Positions 1-6,565 of a stretch of DNA of 13,812 nt are shown here, piece after piece (position 1 is the stretch's first letter; every line of letters starts with the position of its first letter). The DNA comes from JBMNOI01 sp050942995. Its GTDB lineage: Bacteria; Chloroflexota; Anaerolineae; UBA1429. Position numbers and translations under genes: made by a program. The notes below the pieces were generated by a model. That model was not told where the DNA came from, made no database searches, and worked only from the letters and a program-made list of their open reading frames with translations. The stretch covers positions 1 through 13,812 of the forward strand of contig JBMNOI010000101.1 in NCBI GenBank assembly GCA_050942995.1. The letters are read 5' to 3'.

Positions 1-284
1 CAGCCGCCGAGTCAGAAACACCTGCGGCACAAACCGAGAAAAAGCCGGCGCAAACCCGACGTCGGTCAACTGCTCAGGTAGACGAAAAAGAAACCGAATC
101 GCCCCAGAAAGGCGGGGCCACCACATCACGAACGCGCCGTCGATCCGCCAAGGTCGATGCCGAACAGACGCCAGACGAAGGGGTCACGGAAGAAGCCAAA
201 CCCAGGGCACGCCGCACGCGCCGCACCGTCACCACACGCGCGCCGCGCCGCACGCGATCGACGCGCCAGAACGAAGAATCATAG
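1..284 (+). CDS. 3' end of a gene with a low-complexity Arg/Ala/Glu/Thr-rich tail
   Basis: An open frame enters from the left edge (codons in phase with base 3) and ends at TAG 282-284. The visible 93 residues have no globular pattern. They alternate acidic stretches (EKK, DEKE, EEAK) with arginine clusters (TRRR, TRTRRR, RARRTRR, APRRTRSTR) and are rich in Ala, Thr and Pro. Such tails are typical of disordered, nucleic-acid-binding C-terminal extensions, for example on RNase E/G, topoisomerase I or helicase-type proteins, but nothing here identifies the catalytic part. The tail is more A-rich than the downstream genes, as expected for Lys/Glu/Gln-rich disordered sequence. The reading frame is convincing because it lacks stops throughout and ends just before an AT-richer intergenic stretch. 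The function of the whole protein is unknown from this window. Confidence 0.6.
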   Translation, partial: AAESETPAAQTEKKPAQTRRRSTAQVDEKETESPQKGGATTSRTRRRSAKVDAEQTPDEGVTEEAKPRARRTRRTVTTRAPRRTRSTRQNEES

Positions 285-356
285 CATAGATCGAGCGGCC
301 TTTCGAGGCGGCAGGCGTCTTGTAAAATGAGCGTCTCCCGCCTCAAGAGTCCGAGT

Positions 357-384
357 GTGACGTTTTCCTTATTCATTGTATCAT
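357..384 (+). promoter_or_regulatory. candidate sigma-70-type promoter for the 413-895 gene
   Basis: A -35-like GTGACG (357-362, 4/6 to TTGACA) and a -10-like TATCAT (379-384, 5/6 to TATAAT) are separated by 16 bp in the AT-richest part of the 285-412 gap. The predicted start near 391 would leave a leader of about 22 nt containing the AGAGGA ribosome binding site (about 405-410). This is a consensus match by eye only. Confidence 0.4.
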
Positions 385-412
385 TACGACTAGATCATCA
401 TCCAGAGGAACC

Positions 413-895
413 ATGGCAACTACCTCGAATTTCGCCAAGGGCTTTCGTTCACTGATGCTCAGGCTGCGCATCGCCGGCGTCATCATTCTGCTGGCCGTCC
501 TGGTCATGGGCGCGTTTCAGCTCTATGACTTTTACAAGGTGCGCGTCGGCGTCACGCCCGTAAAAACCATCGAGAGCTATTTCGTCGCCCTGGGACAGGG
601 CAACTATGACGAGGTGTACCGCCTCACCTCCAAGCAGCATCTTACCGATATCTATGGGCGACCCATCACACAGGACGAGTTCAGAGATCAGTTGCGAAAG
701 CTCACCGGCGGGCGCAATCTGCCCTTTGAGCGTATCGAGACGGCACGTATTTTTGATCGCTCCGGCTCGCACTTTTACCGTGTCACGCTGCACTCGACCA
801 TCGGAGGACGGGCGGGCCAGAGCAGTGTGGTCGTCGAGGTGCGACGTGAGGAGAATACCTGGGTCATCCTCTACCCCTTTGCCATTCTGATCTGA
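413..895 (+). CDS. single-pass membrane protein with probable NTF2-like (DUF4878-type) extracytoplasmic domain
   Basis: This is a 160-residue protein. Residues about 1-17 are basic and cytoplasmic-looking (MATTSNFAKGFRSLMLRLR). Residues about 19-38 form one strongly hydrophobic segment (IAGVIILLAVLVMGAF), followed by an exported domain of about 115 residues. The domain opens with VKTIESYFVALGQGNYDEVYRLTS, the helix pattern usual in NTF2/SnoaL and DUF4878-like folds (small cone-shaped domains). It ends in beta-rich sequence (FYRVTLHSTIGG, SSVVVEVRREENTWVILYPF), as the curved sheet of that fold would. AGAGGA lies a few bases before the ATG and decides the start. There is no signal-peptidase site, so it is probably an anchored membrane protein. 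The gene stands alone between a candidate promoter and a terminator-like hairpin. No enzymatic residues are visible; a ligand-binding or envelope role is possible but not shown. Confidence 0.8.
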   Translation: MATTSNFAKGFRSLMLRLRIAGVIILLAVLVMGAFQLYDFYKVRVGVTPVKTIESYFVALGQGNYDEVYRLTSKQHLTDIYGRPITQDEFRDQLRKLTGGRNLPFERIETARIFDRSGSHFYRVTLHSTIGGRAGQSSVVVEVRREENTWVILYPFAILI

Positions 896-903
896 CCGTT
901 CTT

Positions 904-933
904 GGGGGCGACCTCTGCACAGAGGCCGCCCCC
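904..933 (+). terminator. terminator-like hairpin after the small membrane-protein gene
   Basis: Nine bases after the stop codon, GGGGGCG (904-910) pairs with CGCCCCC (927-933) and CCTCTG (912-917) pairs with CAGAGG (920-925), with one A-C mismatch between the two arms. This gives a 13-pair, very GC-rich stem with a tiny loop. The sequence after it is GTCTATTCCG, so the U-tract is weak. It is probably a terminator or a 3'-end-stabilising hairpin. Confidence 0.55.
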
Positions 934-987
934 GTCTATTCCGTTTCGCCGCGTTCCGCCACATGCCACAGAAGCCTGAGAGGTGTT

Positions 988-2352
988 ATGAGCATCAGCG
1001 CAACGCTTTCGCGGGGCCGTGGCCCCATGCTCGAGTTCATGCCCGATCCCGATGCGGGCGCCCTGGCCGAGATGATCGTCGCCTTTGCCAACGGGGTTGG
1101 TGGCACCATCGTCCTGGGCATGGATGAACAGGGCCACGTGCGTGATAGCGCCGAAGACCTGGAGCCGTTGCTGGCCCGCGCATTGCAGATGTGCGAGCCA
1201 CCCTTCCGTGCCGCCGAACTGCCCGAGTGGCATCTCGAAGAGACGCCCCGCGGCACCGTCACCACTCTCGTCGTCAAACCAACGCCGTACGAGCTGAGCG
1301 TTCAGGGGCGCGATGTCTTTGTGCGGTCAGGCTCCATCAATATCCGCCTCAGTCCCGAGCAACGCAATCACAGCCGCACCTTGACCGTATTCGAGGATGA
1401 TGTGGTGCCCGGCGCTTCAGAGAGCGATCTGGATCGGGCCATCATTGAGGAGTATCAGGAGAACCGCATCAAGCGAGGGCCGCGCGGCGAGTCGTTCACC
1501 CGCGCCGAACTGTTGCGCGATGCCGGGGCCGTCGATCCGAACGGGCGCCCCACTATCGCCGGGCTGTTGCTGTTCGGCAGCCATCCCCATCACTTTTTCC
1601 CCCAGGTCGGAGTGGTCGTCATCCGGTTCAAGGGCACCAGCATTCGCGAGGCGGCCGCCTCGGGCGAGCGCTACAGCCGTCGCGTCGAGATCGTAGGGCC
1701 GGCGGCCCGCATCGTCGAGCGCACCTGGGAGGTGCTCTTTGAAGAGATCCACCAGCAGTCCTATCTCGACGGTCTCGAACGGCGCGAACGCTACGCCTAT
1801 CCCCTGGAAGCGGTGCGTGAGGCGGTGGTAAACGCCATCTGCCACCGCGACTATACCATCACCGGACAGCGCATCGAGATCCGCCTGTTCGATGATCGCA
1901 TGGAGATCATCTCGCCGGGTGGCCTGCCGGGGCACATCACTCTGGAGAATATACTGGACGAGCACTATTCTCGTAACCCCCGGCTGGTGCGCGGGCTTTA
2001 CTACTGGGGCTACATCGAAGAGCTGGGCCAGGGGGTGGACATTATCTACGACGCCATGCGGCGCGAGCACCACCCTCCGCCCGAGTTCCGCGATACCGGC
2101 CGCAGCGTGTCCGTCACCCTGCGCAGCGCCATCGACCAGTTCGAGCTGGAGTATGGCGATCAGCTCAACCCGCGCCAGTTGAGCGCACTGCGCTTTCTGG
2201 CCGGCCACGAACGCATCACCAACCGCGATTATCGCGACCTGTGTCCCGACGTAACGCCCGAGACCCTTCGCCTGGACCTGCGCGATCTGGTCGAGAAGGG
2301 CATCCTGCTCAAAATCGGCGATAAACGGGGCACCTACTATGTACTCAAATAG
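988..2352 (+). CDS. AlbA_2 / HATPase_c_4 ATP-binding transcriptional regulator (COG2865-type)
   Basis: This 454-residue protein has three recognisable parts. Residues about 10-125 are an AlbA_2 (Schlafen-type, formerly AAA_4) domain, with LEFMPDPDAGALAEMIVAFANGVGG followed by TIVLGMDEQGHV. Residues about 270-390 form a GHKL-type HATPase_c_4 domain: EAVVNAICHRDY carries the metal-binding Asn (N282), then IEIRLFDDRMEIISPGGLP, then the SRNPRLV and ELGQGVDII boxes. Residues about 395-454 look like a C-terminal winged helix (LNPRQLSALRFLAG ... LRLDLRDLVEKGILLKIGDKRGTYYVLK). This architecture matches proteins annotated as ATP-dependent or divergent-AAA transcriptional regulators. DNA binding is inferred from the winged helix; no target is visible. 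A GAGAGG motif precedes the ATG. The gene is separated from its left neighbour by a hairpin and from its right neighbour by a large inverted repeat, so it is probably monocistronic. Family is certain, biological role unknown. Confidence 0.9.
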   Translation: MSISATLSRGRGPMLEFMPDPDAGALAEMIVAFANGVGGTIVLGMDEQGHVRDSAEDLEPLLARALQMCEPPFRAAELPEWHLEETPRGTVTTLVVKPTPYELSVQGRDVFVRSGSINIRLSPEQRNHSRTLTVFEDDVVPGASESDLDRAIIEEYQENRIKRGPRGESFTRAELLRDAGAVDPNGRPTIAGLLLFGSHPHHFFPQVGVVVIRFKGTSIREAAASGERYSRRVEIVGPAARIVERTWEVLFEEIHQQSYLDGLERRERYAYPLEAVREAVVNAICHRDYTITGQRIEIRLFDDRMEIISPGGLPGHITLENILDEHYSRNPRLVRGLYYWGYIEELGQGVDIIYDAMRREHHPPPEFRDTGRSVSVTLRSAIDQFELEYGDQLNPRQLSALRFLAGHERITNRDYRDLCPDVTPETLRLDLRDLVEKGILLKIGDKRGTYYVLK

Positions 2353-2463
2353 AGAGCCGGGCCCCTGACGATCAGGGCGATCGCATTTGGCTTTGGAGCG
2401 GCTTGATCGTGCCACCAAGCGGCCAAACCGTTGTGTGCGAGTTTCAAATGCGTTTGTCCTGCC

Positions 2464-2512
2464 CTGCCGATGACGGCGCACCGTCCCGATGACGGTGCGC
2501 CGTCATCGGCAG
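2464..2512. repeat. perfect 22-bp inverted repeat with 5-bp spacer
   Basis: Bases 2464-2485 are exactly complementary to 2491-2512, with spacer CCGAT (2486-2490). The arms include GATGACGG and its complement. The 208-bp gap between the regulator and the lipoprotein gene contains this element and little else; a smaller 6-bp hairpin lies at 2363-2377. No T-run follows either arm, so it is not a classic intrinsic terminator. It could be a bidirectional mRNA-end hairpin, a REP/MITE-like palindrome or a protein-binding palindrome. The symmetry is seen directly; the role is not known. Confidence 0.85.
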
Positions 2513-2551
2513 TCATCTGCGCCACCGCCGGCCTATCTGCGGGTCTCGCCG

Positions 2552-2556
2552 GGAGG
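2552..2556 (+). promoter_or_regulatory. ribosome binding site deciding the lipoprotein start
   Basis: GGAGG sits 4 nt before ATG 2561. Starting there places the basic, hydrophobic signal sequence at the N-terminus. The frame is open upstream to an ATG at 2489, but that start falls inside the inverted repeat and would put 24 polar residues ahead of the signal peptide. Confidence 0.8.
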
Positions 2557-2560
2557 GATC

Positions 2561-4318
2561 ATGAGGCACATGCCCGATCTGTGTCGCCTGTTGCTCGTGA
2601 TTGCTCTGGGCGGAGTGTGCCTCATCGCCCCGGCCTGTGGCGAGTCTGCCGATCCTCCGCCGCCGCCCTCTCCCACGCCACGTCCCAGCCCCACCGTCTC
2701 GCCTCAAGAGGCGCTGGAGGGATCGCTCTTTGTCATCACGCTGGACGACGAGCTGCTGGCCGTTGAAGAGATCCATGTGGATGAGGGAGAGGAACAACTG
2801 CTGGTATCCAGTGAACTGCGCCGCGCCACATATCCGCCCGTCACCGAACGCCGCACCCTCGTTCTGGATCCCTCCATGACCCCCGTGCGCTACGACCTCG
2901 AGATCGACACACTGGGAGTGCGCTCCATATGGGCCGCCCAGCGTGAAGGCGACGCCATACACGTACTGAGCAACAACCTCGAGTGGCCGGCGCCGGTGTT
3001 GATCCGGGGACACTCGCCCGCGCCGGAGATAATGATCGAATCGGCGCCCTCGGCCCTGCCTTACGTGCTGCTGGCGCTGCGCCACACTCAGATCGATGCG
3101 ATCGCCGCCCCTGCCGAGGAGGCCCCCGAACCGGCCTTGTATACCCTGGATGTACTGGAGGACTATCCCGTCAGCCGCCCTATTGCCATCACTCCCGACC
3201 CGGAGCGACAGGGCGCCGTCATCGGCACAATCGCCCTGGAGGTCCGCATAGAGGATGAGCGTCACACCGAGATCGTCGTCATGATCCACCCCGGCAGCCG
3301 CACGCTGTACAGCGCCGAGATGGAGGATTATCGCCCGGGACTCTGGCCCATGACCGGGGCAGGCGCCCCTTCCGGCGCGGGATGGCTGGTCATCCGGCGG
3401 GTGAGCCGGTTGCCCGAACTCTTGCCCGAGCCCGAACCGATTGCAGACGCCGCCACCTACACCGAGATCGGATTCACCGGCGCCGACGGCACCGAACGGG
3501 CCGGCACACTGGCGTTGCCTCACGGAGCGGGACCTTTTCCCTGTGTGGTGTTCCACAGCCCCGGTGGGCCGGTGCCCCGCGTCGATGCCGGCGACCTCTT
3601 TGCGCAACGTGGGTGGGCCGTCTATAGCTATGATGTGCGCGGTCTGGGCCAGAGCCAGGGCGATTACGAGCGCGGCCCCATCGGCGCCCTCGCCGCCGAT
3701 GCCGTCATGGCCGCCGGGATGCTCCGCGAGCGTCCCGAGATCGACGAGCATCGCATCGTCTATCTGGGCGTGAGCGATGCCGCCGCAGTCGGTGCTCTGG
3801 CGCTTGCGATGAGCGATGATTATGCCGTCGCAGCGCTGGGCTGCCCCGGCGCGCCGGGTAGCCTGTTTCCGTCTCTGACGGAGTATCGCATCGCCCACAT
3901 CCTGGCGCCGTTCTACGAATGGGATGAGGACACGGCCGCCGCCTACCATCGGGCCAGCGTCGAGACATGGCAGGAGTGGCTATCCCTCGACTATCGTGAG
4001 GTGGCTCTGTTGCGACGGCGGGCCTCGTTACAGGCGCTGCACGATCTGGCCGATACCGACCCGTCCGTCATCCTGACCAGAAGCGACGCCCCGATCCTCT
4101 TGTTGCAGGGGATGCAGGACGAGTGGACGCCGCCCGAAGGCGCCGCAGCGCTGCTGCAATCGCTTCCGATTGCGCGAAGGGGCAACATCACGCTGCGCCT
4201 GCTGGACGATGTGGGCCACGGGCTGGCCGATCCCACGGGCGAGCGGCCGCTGGCCCCGGCAGCGGTGGAGGCGCTGTTCGAGTGGCTGGATGCTCTGCCC
4301 GCGTCGCCGCAGCAGTGA
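2561..4318 (+). CDS. secreted lipoprotein with C-terminal alpha/beta-hydrolase (acyl-peptidase/esterase-like) domain
   Basis: This 585-residue protein starts with a signal peptide (MRHMPDLCRLLLVIALGGV) running to a lipobox-like IAPAC, with Cys26 as the probable lipidated residue; Pro at -2 is atypical. A Pro/Ser/Thr linker follows (DPPPPPSPTPRPSPTVSP). Residues about 50-300 form a beta-rich domain of unknown family. Residues about 310-585 are an alpha/beta hydrolase: FHSPGGPVPR at the oxyanion strand, YSYDVRGLGQSQGDY, the nucleophile elbow YLGVSDAAAVG with Ser405, LLLQGMQDEWTPPEGA with Asp520, and LLDDVGHGLADP with His553. The full Ser-Asp-His triad is therefore present, although the elbow is GVSDA rather than GxSxG. 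The layout resembles dipeptidyl/acylaminoacyl-peptidase-like or dienelactone-hydrolase-like esterases exported to the cell surface. Substrate is unknown. The neighbours do not define a pathway. Confidence 0.87.
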   Translation: MRHMPDLCRLLLVIALGGVCLIAPACGESADPPPPPSPTPRPSPTVSPQEALEGSLFVITLDDELLAVEEIHVDEGEEQLLVSSELRRATYPPVTERRTLVLDPSMTPVRYDLEIDTLGVRSIWAAQREGDAIHVLSNNLEWPAPVLIRGHSPAPEIMIESAPSALPYVLLALRHTQIDAIAAPAEEAPEPALYTLDVLEDYPVSRPIAITPDPERQGAVIGTIALEVRIEDERHTEIVVMIHPGSRTLYSAEMEDYRPGLWPMTGAGAPSGAGWLVIRRVSRLPELLPEPEPIADAATYTEIGFTGADGTERAGTLALPHGAGPFPCVVFHSPGGPVPRVDAGDLFAQRGWAVYSYDVRGLGQSQGDYERGPIGALAADAVMAAGMLRERPEIDEHRIVYLGVSDAAAVGALALAMSDDYAVAALGCPGAPGSLFPSLTEYRIAHILAPFYEWDEDTAAAYHRASVETWQEWLSLDYREVALLRRRASLQALHDLADTDPSVILTRSDAPILLLQGMQDEWTPPEGAAALLQSLPIARRGNITLRLLDDVGHGLADPTGERPLAPAAVEALFEWLDALPASPQQ

Positions 4319-4334
4319 GCCCACCCGATCGAGG

Positions 4335-4826
4335 TCATTCCGTCAGCACGTGGGCGCCCACATCAGGGCCCGTGTCAGCCCCTGCCTCAGGAGCAAGGGG
4401 TACGATAGTCGGCTCCTCAGCCAGCACAGCCCGGAGCAAGTCGAAATTCGGCGCTGCGGGAGAGTAGAACAGGTGGGTGCGACAGCCACAATCCGAAGCG
4501 CCAAAGGGCGCCGTACAGGCATGAACGCCGGGCATCGTCGCCACCTGCATCGCCCAACGGCACTCCAGGCGCTCGGTCCCCGGACGATAGACCACGGCCG
4601 TCACCCGCGCCTGCGCCAGCAAATAGTCGATATGCCAGCGCATCCGCTTTTCGCGACGCAGATGGCGCCGTAACCGCACACTCAACCCGCCCAGAGCGCT
4701 GCCGACATAGAGATAGTGGCCCGCCGCAAAAGGCCGCTCGCCCAGCGCCCCCACCCGGATACATGCCGGCCGCGCCAGGTGGATGACGAGTATATAGGTT
4801 CCTCCTCGGGATGGTATCTGGATCAT
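4335..4826 (-). CDS. GIY-YIG nuclease-family protein, DUF123 / COG1833 (Uri-type)
   Basis: This is a 163-residue protein on the minus strand. GTYILVIHL and GHYLYVGSALGGLSVRLRRHLR are the two halves of the GIY-YIG core (GTY ... YVGSA, then the helix with basic residues). The chain continues with RMRWHIDYLLA and ends with the DUF123 hallmark FGASDCGCRTHLFYSP. It is essentially a single domain and so lacks the extra UvrC or restriction domains of other GIY-YIG enzymes. The family's cellular role is not established; nuclease activity is inferred from the fold. The frame is open upstream to 5075 and also offers ATG 4868. I chose ATG 4826 because family similarity begins a few residues later and a promoter-like pair ends 6 bp upstream. 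It converges on the lipoprotein gene with only 16 bp between stop codons, and no terminator is visible there. Confidence 0.85.
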   Translation of the reverse strand: MIQIPSRGGTYILVIHLARPACIRVGALGERPFAAGHYLYVGSALGGLSVRLRRHLRREKRMRWHIDYLLAQARVTAVVYRPGTERLECRWAMQVATMPGVHACTAPFGASDCGCRTHLFYSPAAPNFDLLRAVLAEEPTIVPLAPEAGADTGPDVGAHVLTE

Positions 4827-4832
4827 GGGTGT

Positions 4833-4861
4833 AGTGTAGGCCGTTCGCCACGCACGCTCAA
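4833..4861 (-). promoter_or_regulatory. candidate promoter for the DUF123 gene, implying a leaderless mRNA
   Basis: Read on the minus strand, TTGAGC (4861-4856, 4/6) and TACACT (4838-4833, 4/6) are 17 bp apart. The first A of ATG 4826 falls about 7 bases after the -10, where transcription would start. No Shine-Dalgarno precedes that ATG. The elements are weak, so this is suggestive only. Confidence 0.33.
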
Positions 4862-4872
4862 ATGGCATCAGT

Positions 4873-4900
4873 GGCACATTTGGCGGCTTTTTGCTATACT
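4873..4900 (+). promoter_or_regulatory. candidate promoter of the uronate operon
   Basis: TATACT at 4895-4900 (5/6 to the -10 consensus) lies in the 174-bp divergent region after an AT-richer stretch (GGCTTTTTGC). The best -35 match at suitable spacing is poor (GGCACA 4873-4878, 3/6), so an activator or a non-standard sigma factor may be needed. The predicted start near 4907 would give a leader of about 94 nt. Confidence 0.38.
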
Positions 4901-4908
4901 CGCCATAC

Positions 4909-4976
4909 GGGGCGCGACCGAGAGGCGCTGCCCCATCATCCGCATGCGAGGCGACCGGTGGATCGTTTCCGGCGCC
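4909..4976 (+). promoter_or_regulatory. structured 5' leader of the uronate operon (two hairpins)
   Basis: Two hairpins lie between the candidate start site and the uxaE ribosome binding site. In the first, GGGGCGCG (4909-4916) pairs with 4926-4934 with a single bulged T (4929). In the second, GGCG-A-CCGG (4950-4958) pairs with CCGGCGCC (4969-4976) with a bulged A and a 10-nt loop. Between them is the 8-bp palindrome CGCATGCG (4941-4948). The pairings are visible; a regulatory function is not demonstrated, and GC-rich DNA yields such structures easily. Confidence 0.3.
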
Positions 4977-4990
4977 CTCCCGCATAGAAC

Positions 4991-4996
4991 AGGAGA
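4991..4996 (+). promoter_or_regulatory. ribosome binding site deciding the uxaE start
   Basis: AGGAGA lies 4 nt before ATG 5001. The frame stays open upstream to 4716, but the extra 95 codons overlap the divergent promoter region and the opposite gene and show no family-like sequence. Confidence 0.8.
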
Positions 4997-5000
4997 CCGA

Positions 5001-6539
5001 ATGGTCGATATCATGGGCATGTTGCAGGCGTCGGGAAGCGCCGCGGCCACCATCGAAACTGTGGCCGGCCTGCATGTCTATCCACGTTCGGTGGTCAGCG
5101 ATGGCGGCAGCGTGTTCTTTCTGGGCCGCCGCGGCACAGAGAAGCAGCTGGGCGCCCTGATGACATCCCCCGGCGAAGAAGGATTCGATTGGGAGGTGCG
5201 CCCCGTGAGCGTCGGCGGGCGAGAACTGTTACTGGGCCTGGGCCCCACCCATCACGCCAACGCCCGTGCCCTGCGCTCTCGCCTGCCCTACACCGCGCCG
5301 GTGCCCGGCGGACTGCGCCGCTCCGCCGGTTTGGGCGACCGACTGGGCATTGCCACGCCGGGGCATATCCGCGCTCTGCGCCACGCCCGGGACATCTTTC
5401 CCGTTCTCGCACAGCAATCCATCCGCGAAATAGAGCGCACCGGGAGCAGTCCCGAGCAGGTGCTGGATGCCGCCACGTGGGGCGTCTTTCAGGAGGGCTG
5501 GCGCGGCGGTTATGGCGCCGATGCCGACCATCTGAAAACCGTCGCCGATATCGATGCCTGCGCCGCCGCCGGATTCGTCCTGTACACCTTAGATCCGCGC
5601 GACCATGTGGATAACGACGCCGAAACCGACGGCCTCGACACGTTGCGGCGCAAATTCGCCGCCCTACCCTGGGAACGACTGGCCACCAGCGCCGATGAGA
5701 CCCTTCGCACCTATGCCGACAAGAGCTGGACGCTGGTCGGCGGCCGCTCGCTGACCCTATCCGAGGAGGAGCTACTGCGCGCCGCCTGCAAATATGGTCG
5801 CGCGCTGGTTCATCTGGCGGGGATGTACCGCCATCTTACCGCCGTGATGGGTGGCCGAACGTTCGAATTGGAGATATCGGTGGACGAGGCCGACACACCC
5901 ACCACCCCCGCTGAGCATTATTATATCGCCCGCGAATTGAAGCGGATGGGTGTGCGCTGGGTGAGCCTGGCGCCACGATATACCGGGCGTTTCGAAAAGG
6001 GCGTCGACTATATCGGCGACCCGGCCCGTTTCGAACAGGACTTTGCCGGGCATGTGGCCGTGGCCCGCACCGTCGGGCCGTACAAGCTGAGCCTGCACTC
6101 GGGCTCGGACAAGTTCTCCATCTATCCCATCGCCGCCCGACTGGCCGGCGATCTGATCCATCTCAAAACGGCGGGGACCAGCTATCTGGAGGCACTGCGC
6201 GCCGTGGCCCGGGTCGATCCCGCCCTGTTTCGCGAGATCCTGGCCTATGCCATCGATCATTACGAGGCCGACCGTGTCTCGTATCACGTCTCGGCCGAAC
6301 GGGAACGCATGCCCGATCCCCGGACGTTGACCGACGCCGAGCTGGAGAGCACGCTGGACCAGTTCGATGCCCGGCAGGCGCTGCACGTCACCTTTGGTTC
6401 GGTGCTCAACGCCCGCGATTCGTCGGGCCGGGAGCTGTTCCGCGGACGGCTCTACGCATCGCTGAACGCTCACGAAGAGACACACTATGCGGCGTTGGAA
6501 GCGCACATCGCCCGACATCTGATGCCGTTCGTACCCTGA
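5001..6539 (+). CDS. uxaE: tagaturonate/fructuronate epimerase
   Basis: This 512-residue cytoplasmic enzyme belongs to the UxaE family, first described from Thermotoga maritima. That enzyme interconverts D-tagaturonate and D-fructuronate at C3 and so links galacturonate and glucuronate breakdown. Family hallmarks in order: GLGPTHHANARALR (about 74-87), GLGDRLGIATPGHIRALRHAR (about 110-130), FPVLAQQSIREIERTG, ATWGVFQEGWRGGYGADADHLKTVADID (about 158-185) and LYTLDPRDHVDND (about 194-206). C-terminal conserved blocks include HYYIARELKRMGVRWVSLAPRYTGRFEKGVDYIGD, KLSLHSGSDKFSIYPI and HLKTAGTSYLEALRAVA. Length is close to the family norm. It is the first gene of an operon, with the fructuronate reductase 26 bp downstream, which fits formation and then reduction of fructuronate. 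The precise substrate in this organism is inferred from the family; a paralogue acting on a related keto-acid is possible. Confidence 0.85.
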   Translation: MVDIMGMLQASGSAAATIETVAGLHVYPRSVVSDGGSVFFLGRRGTEKQLGALMTSPGEEGFDWEVRPVSVGGRELLLGLGPTHHANARALRSRLPYTAPVPGGLRRSAGLGDRLGIATPGHIRALRHARDIFPVLAQQSIREIERTGSSPEQVLDAATWGVFQEGWRGGYGADADHLKTVADIDACAAAGFVLYTLDPRDHVDNDAETDGLDTLRRKFAALPWERLATSADETLRTYADKSWTLVGGRSLTLSEEELLRAACKYGRALVHLAGMYRHLTAVMGGRTFELEISVDEADTPTTPAEHYYIARELKRMGVRWVSLAPRYTGRFEKGVDYIGDPARFEQDFAGHVAVARTVGPYKLSLHSGSDKFSIYPIAARLAGDLIHLKTAGTSYLEALRAVARVDPALFREILAYAIDHYEADRVSYHVSAERERMPDPRTLTDAELESTLDQFDARQALHVTFGSVLNARDSSGRELFRGRLYASLNAHEETHYAALEAHIARHLMPFVP

Positions 6540-6565
6540 CCACTCTCGACACAGCAAGGAGACCG

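Noticed and set aside
305..344. Inverted repeat GAGGCGG (305-311) / CCGCCTC (338-344) as a terminator for the first gene
   Set aside because: Only 7 pairs around a 26-nt loop with no T-run; too weak to call.
2361..2378. Small hairpin CCCTGA-CGA-TCAGGG after the regulator gene as a terminator
   Set aside because: Six-pair stem and no T-tract; noted only as part of the gap description.
2489..2560. Upstream extension of the lipoprotein gene from ATG 2489
   Set aside because: It starts within the inverted repeat, lacks a good ribosome binding site and would bury the signal peptide.
2513..3949. Long open frame antisense to the lipoprotein gene
   Set aside because: Gly/Arg-rich composition typical of a reverse-strand shadow; no family resemblance.
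4716..5000. Upstream extension of uxaE from 4716
   Set aside because: It overlaps the opposite gene and the divergent promoter region, and AGGAGA before ATG 5001 fixes the start.
4827..5075. N-terminal extension of the DUF123 protein
   Set aside because: The extra residues are low-complexity and unlike the family, and they overlap the uxaE leader.
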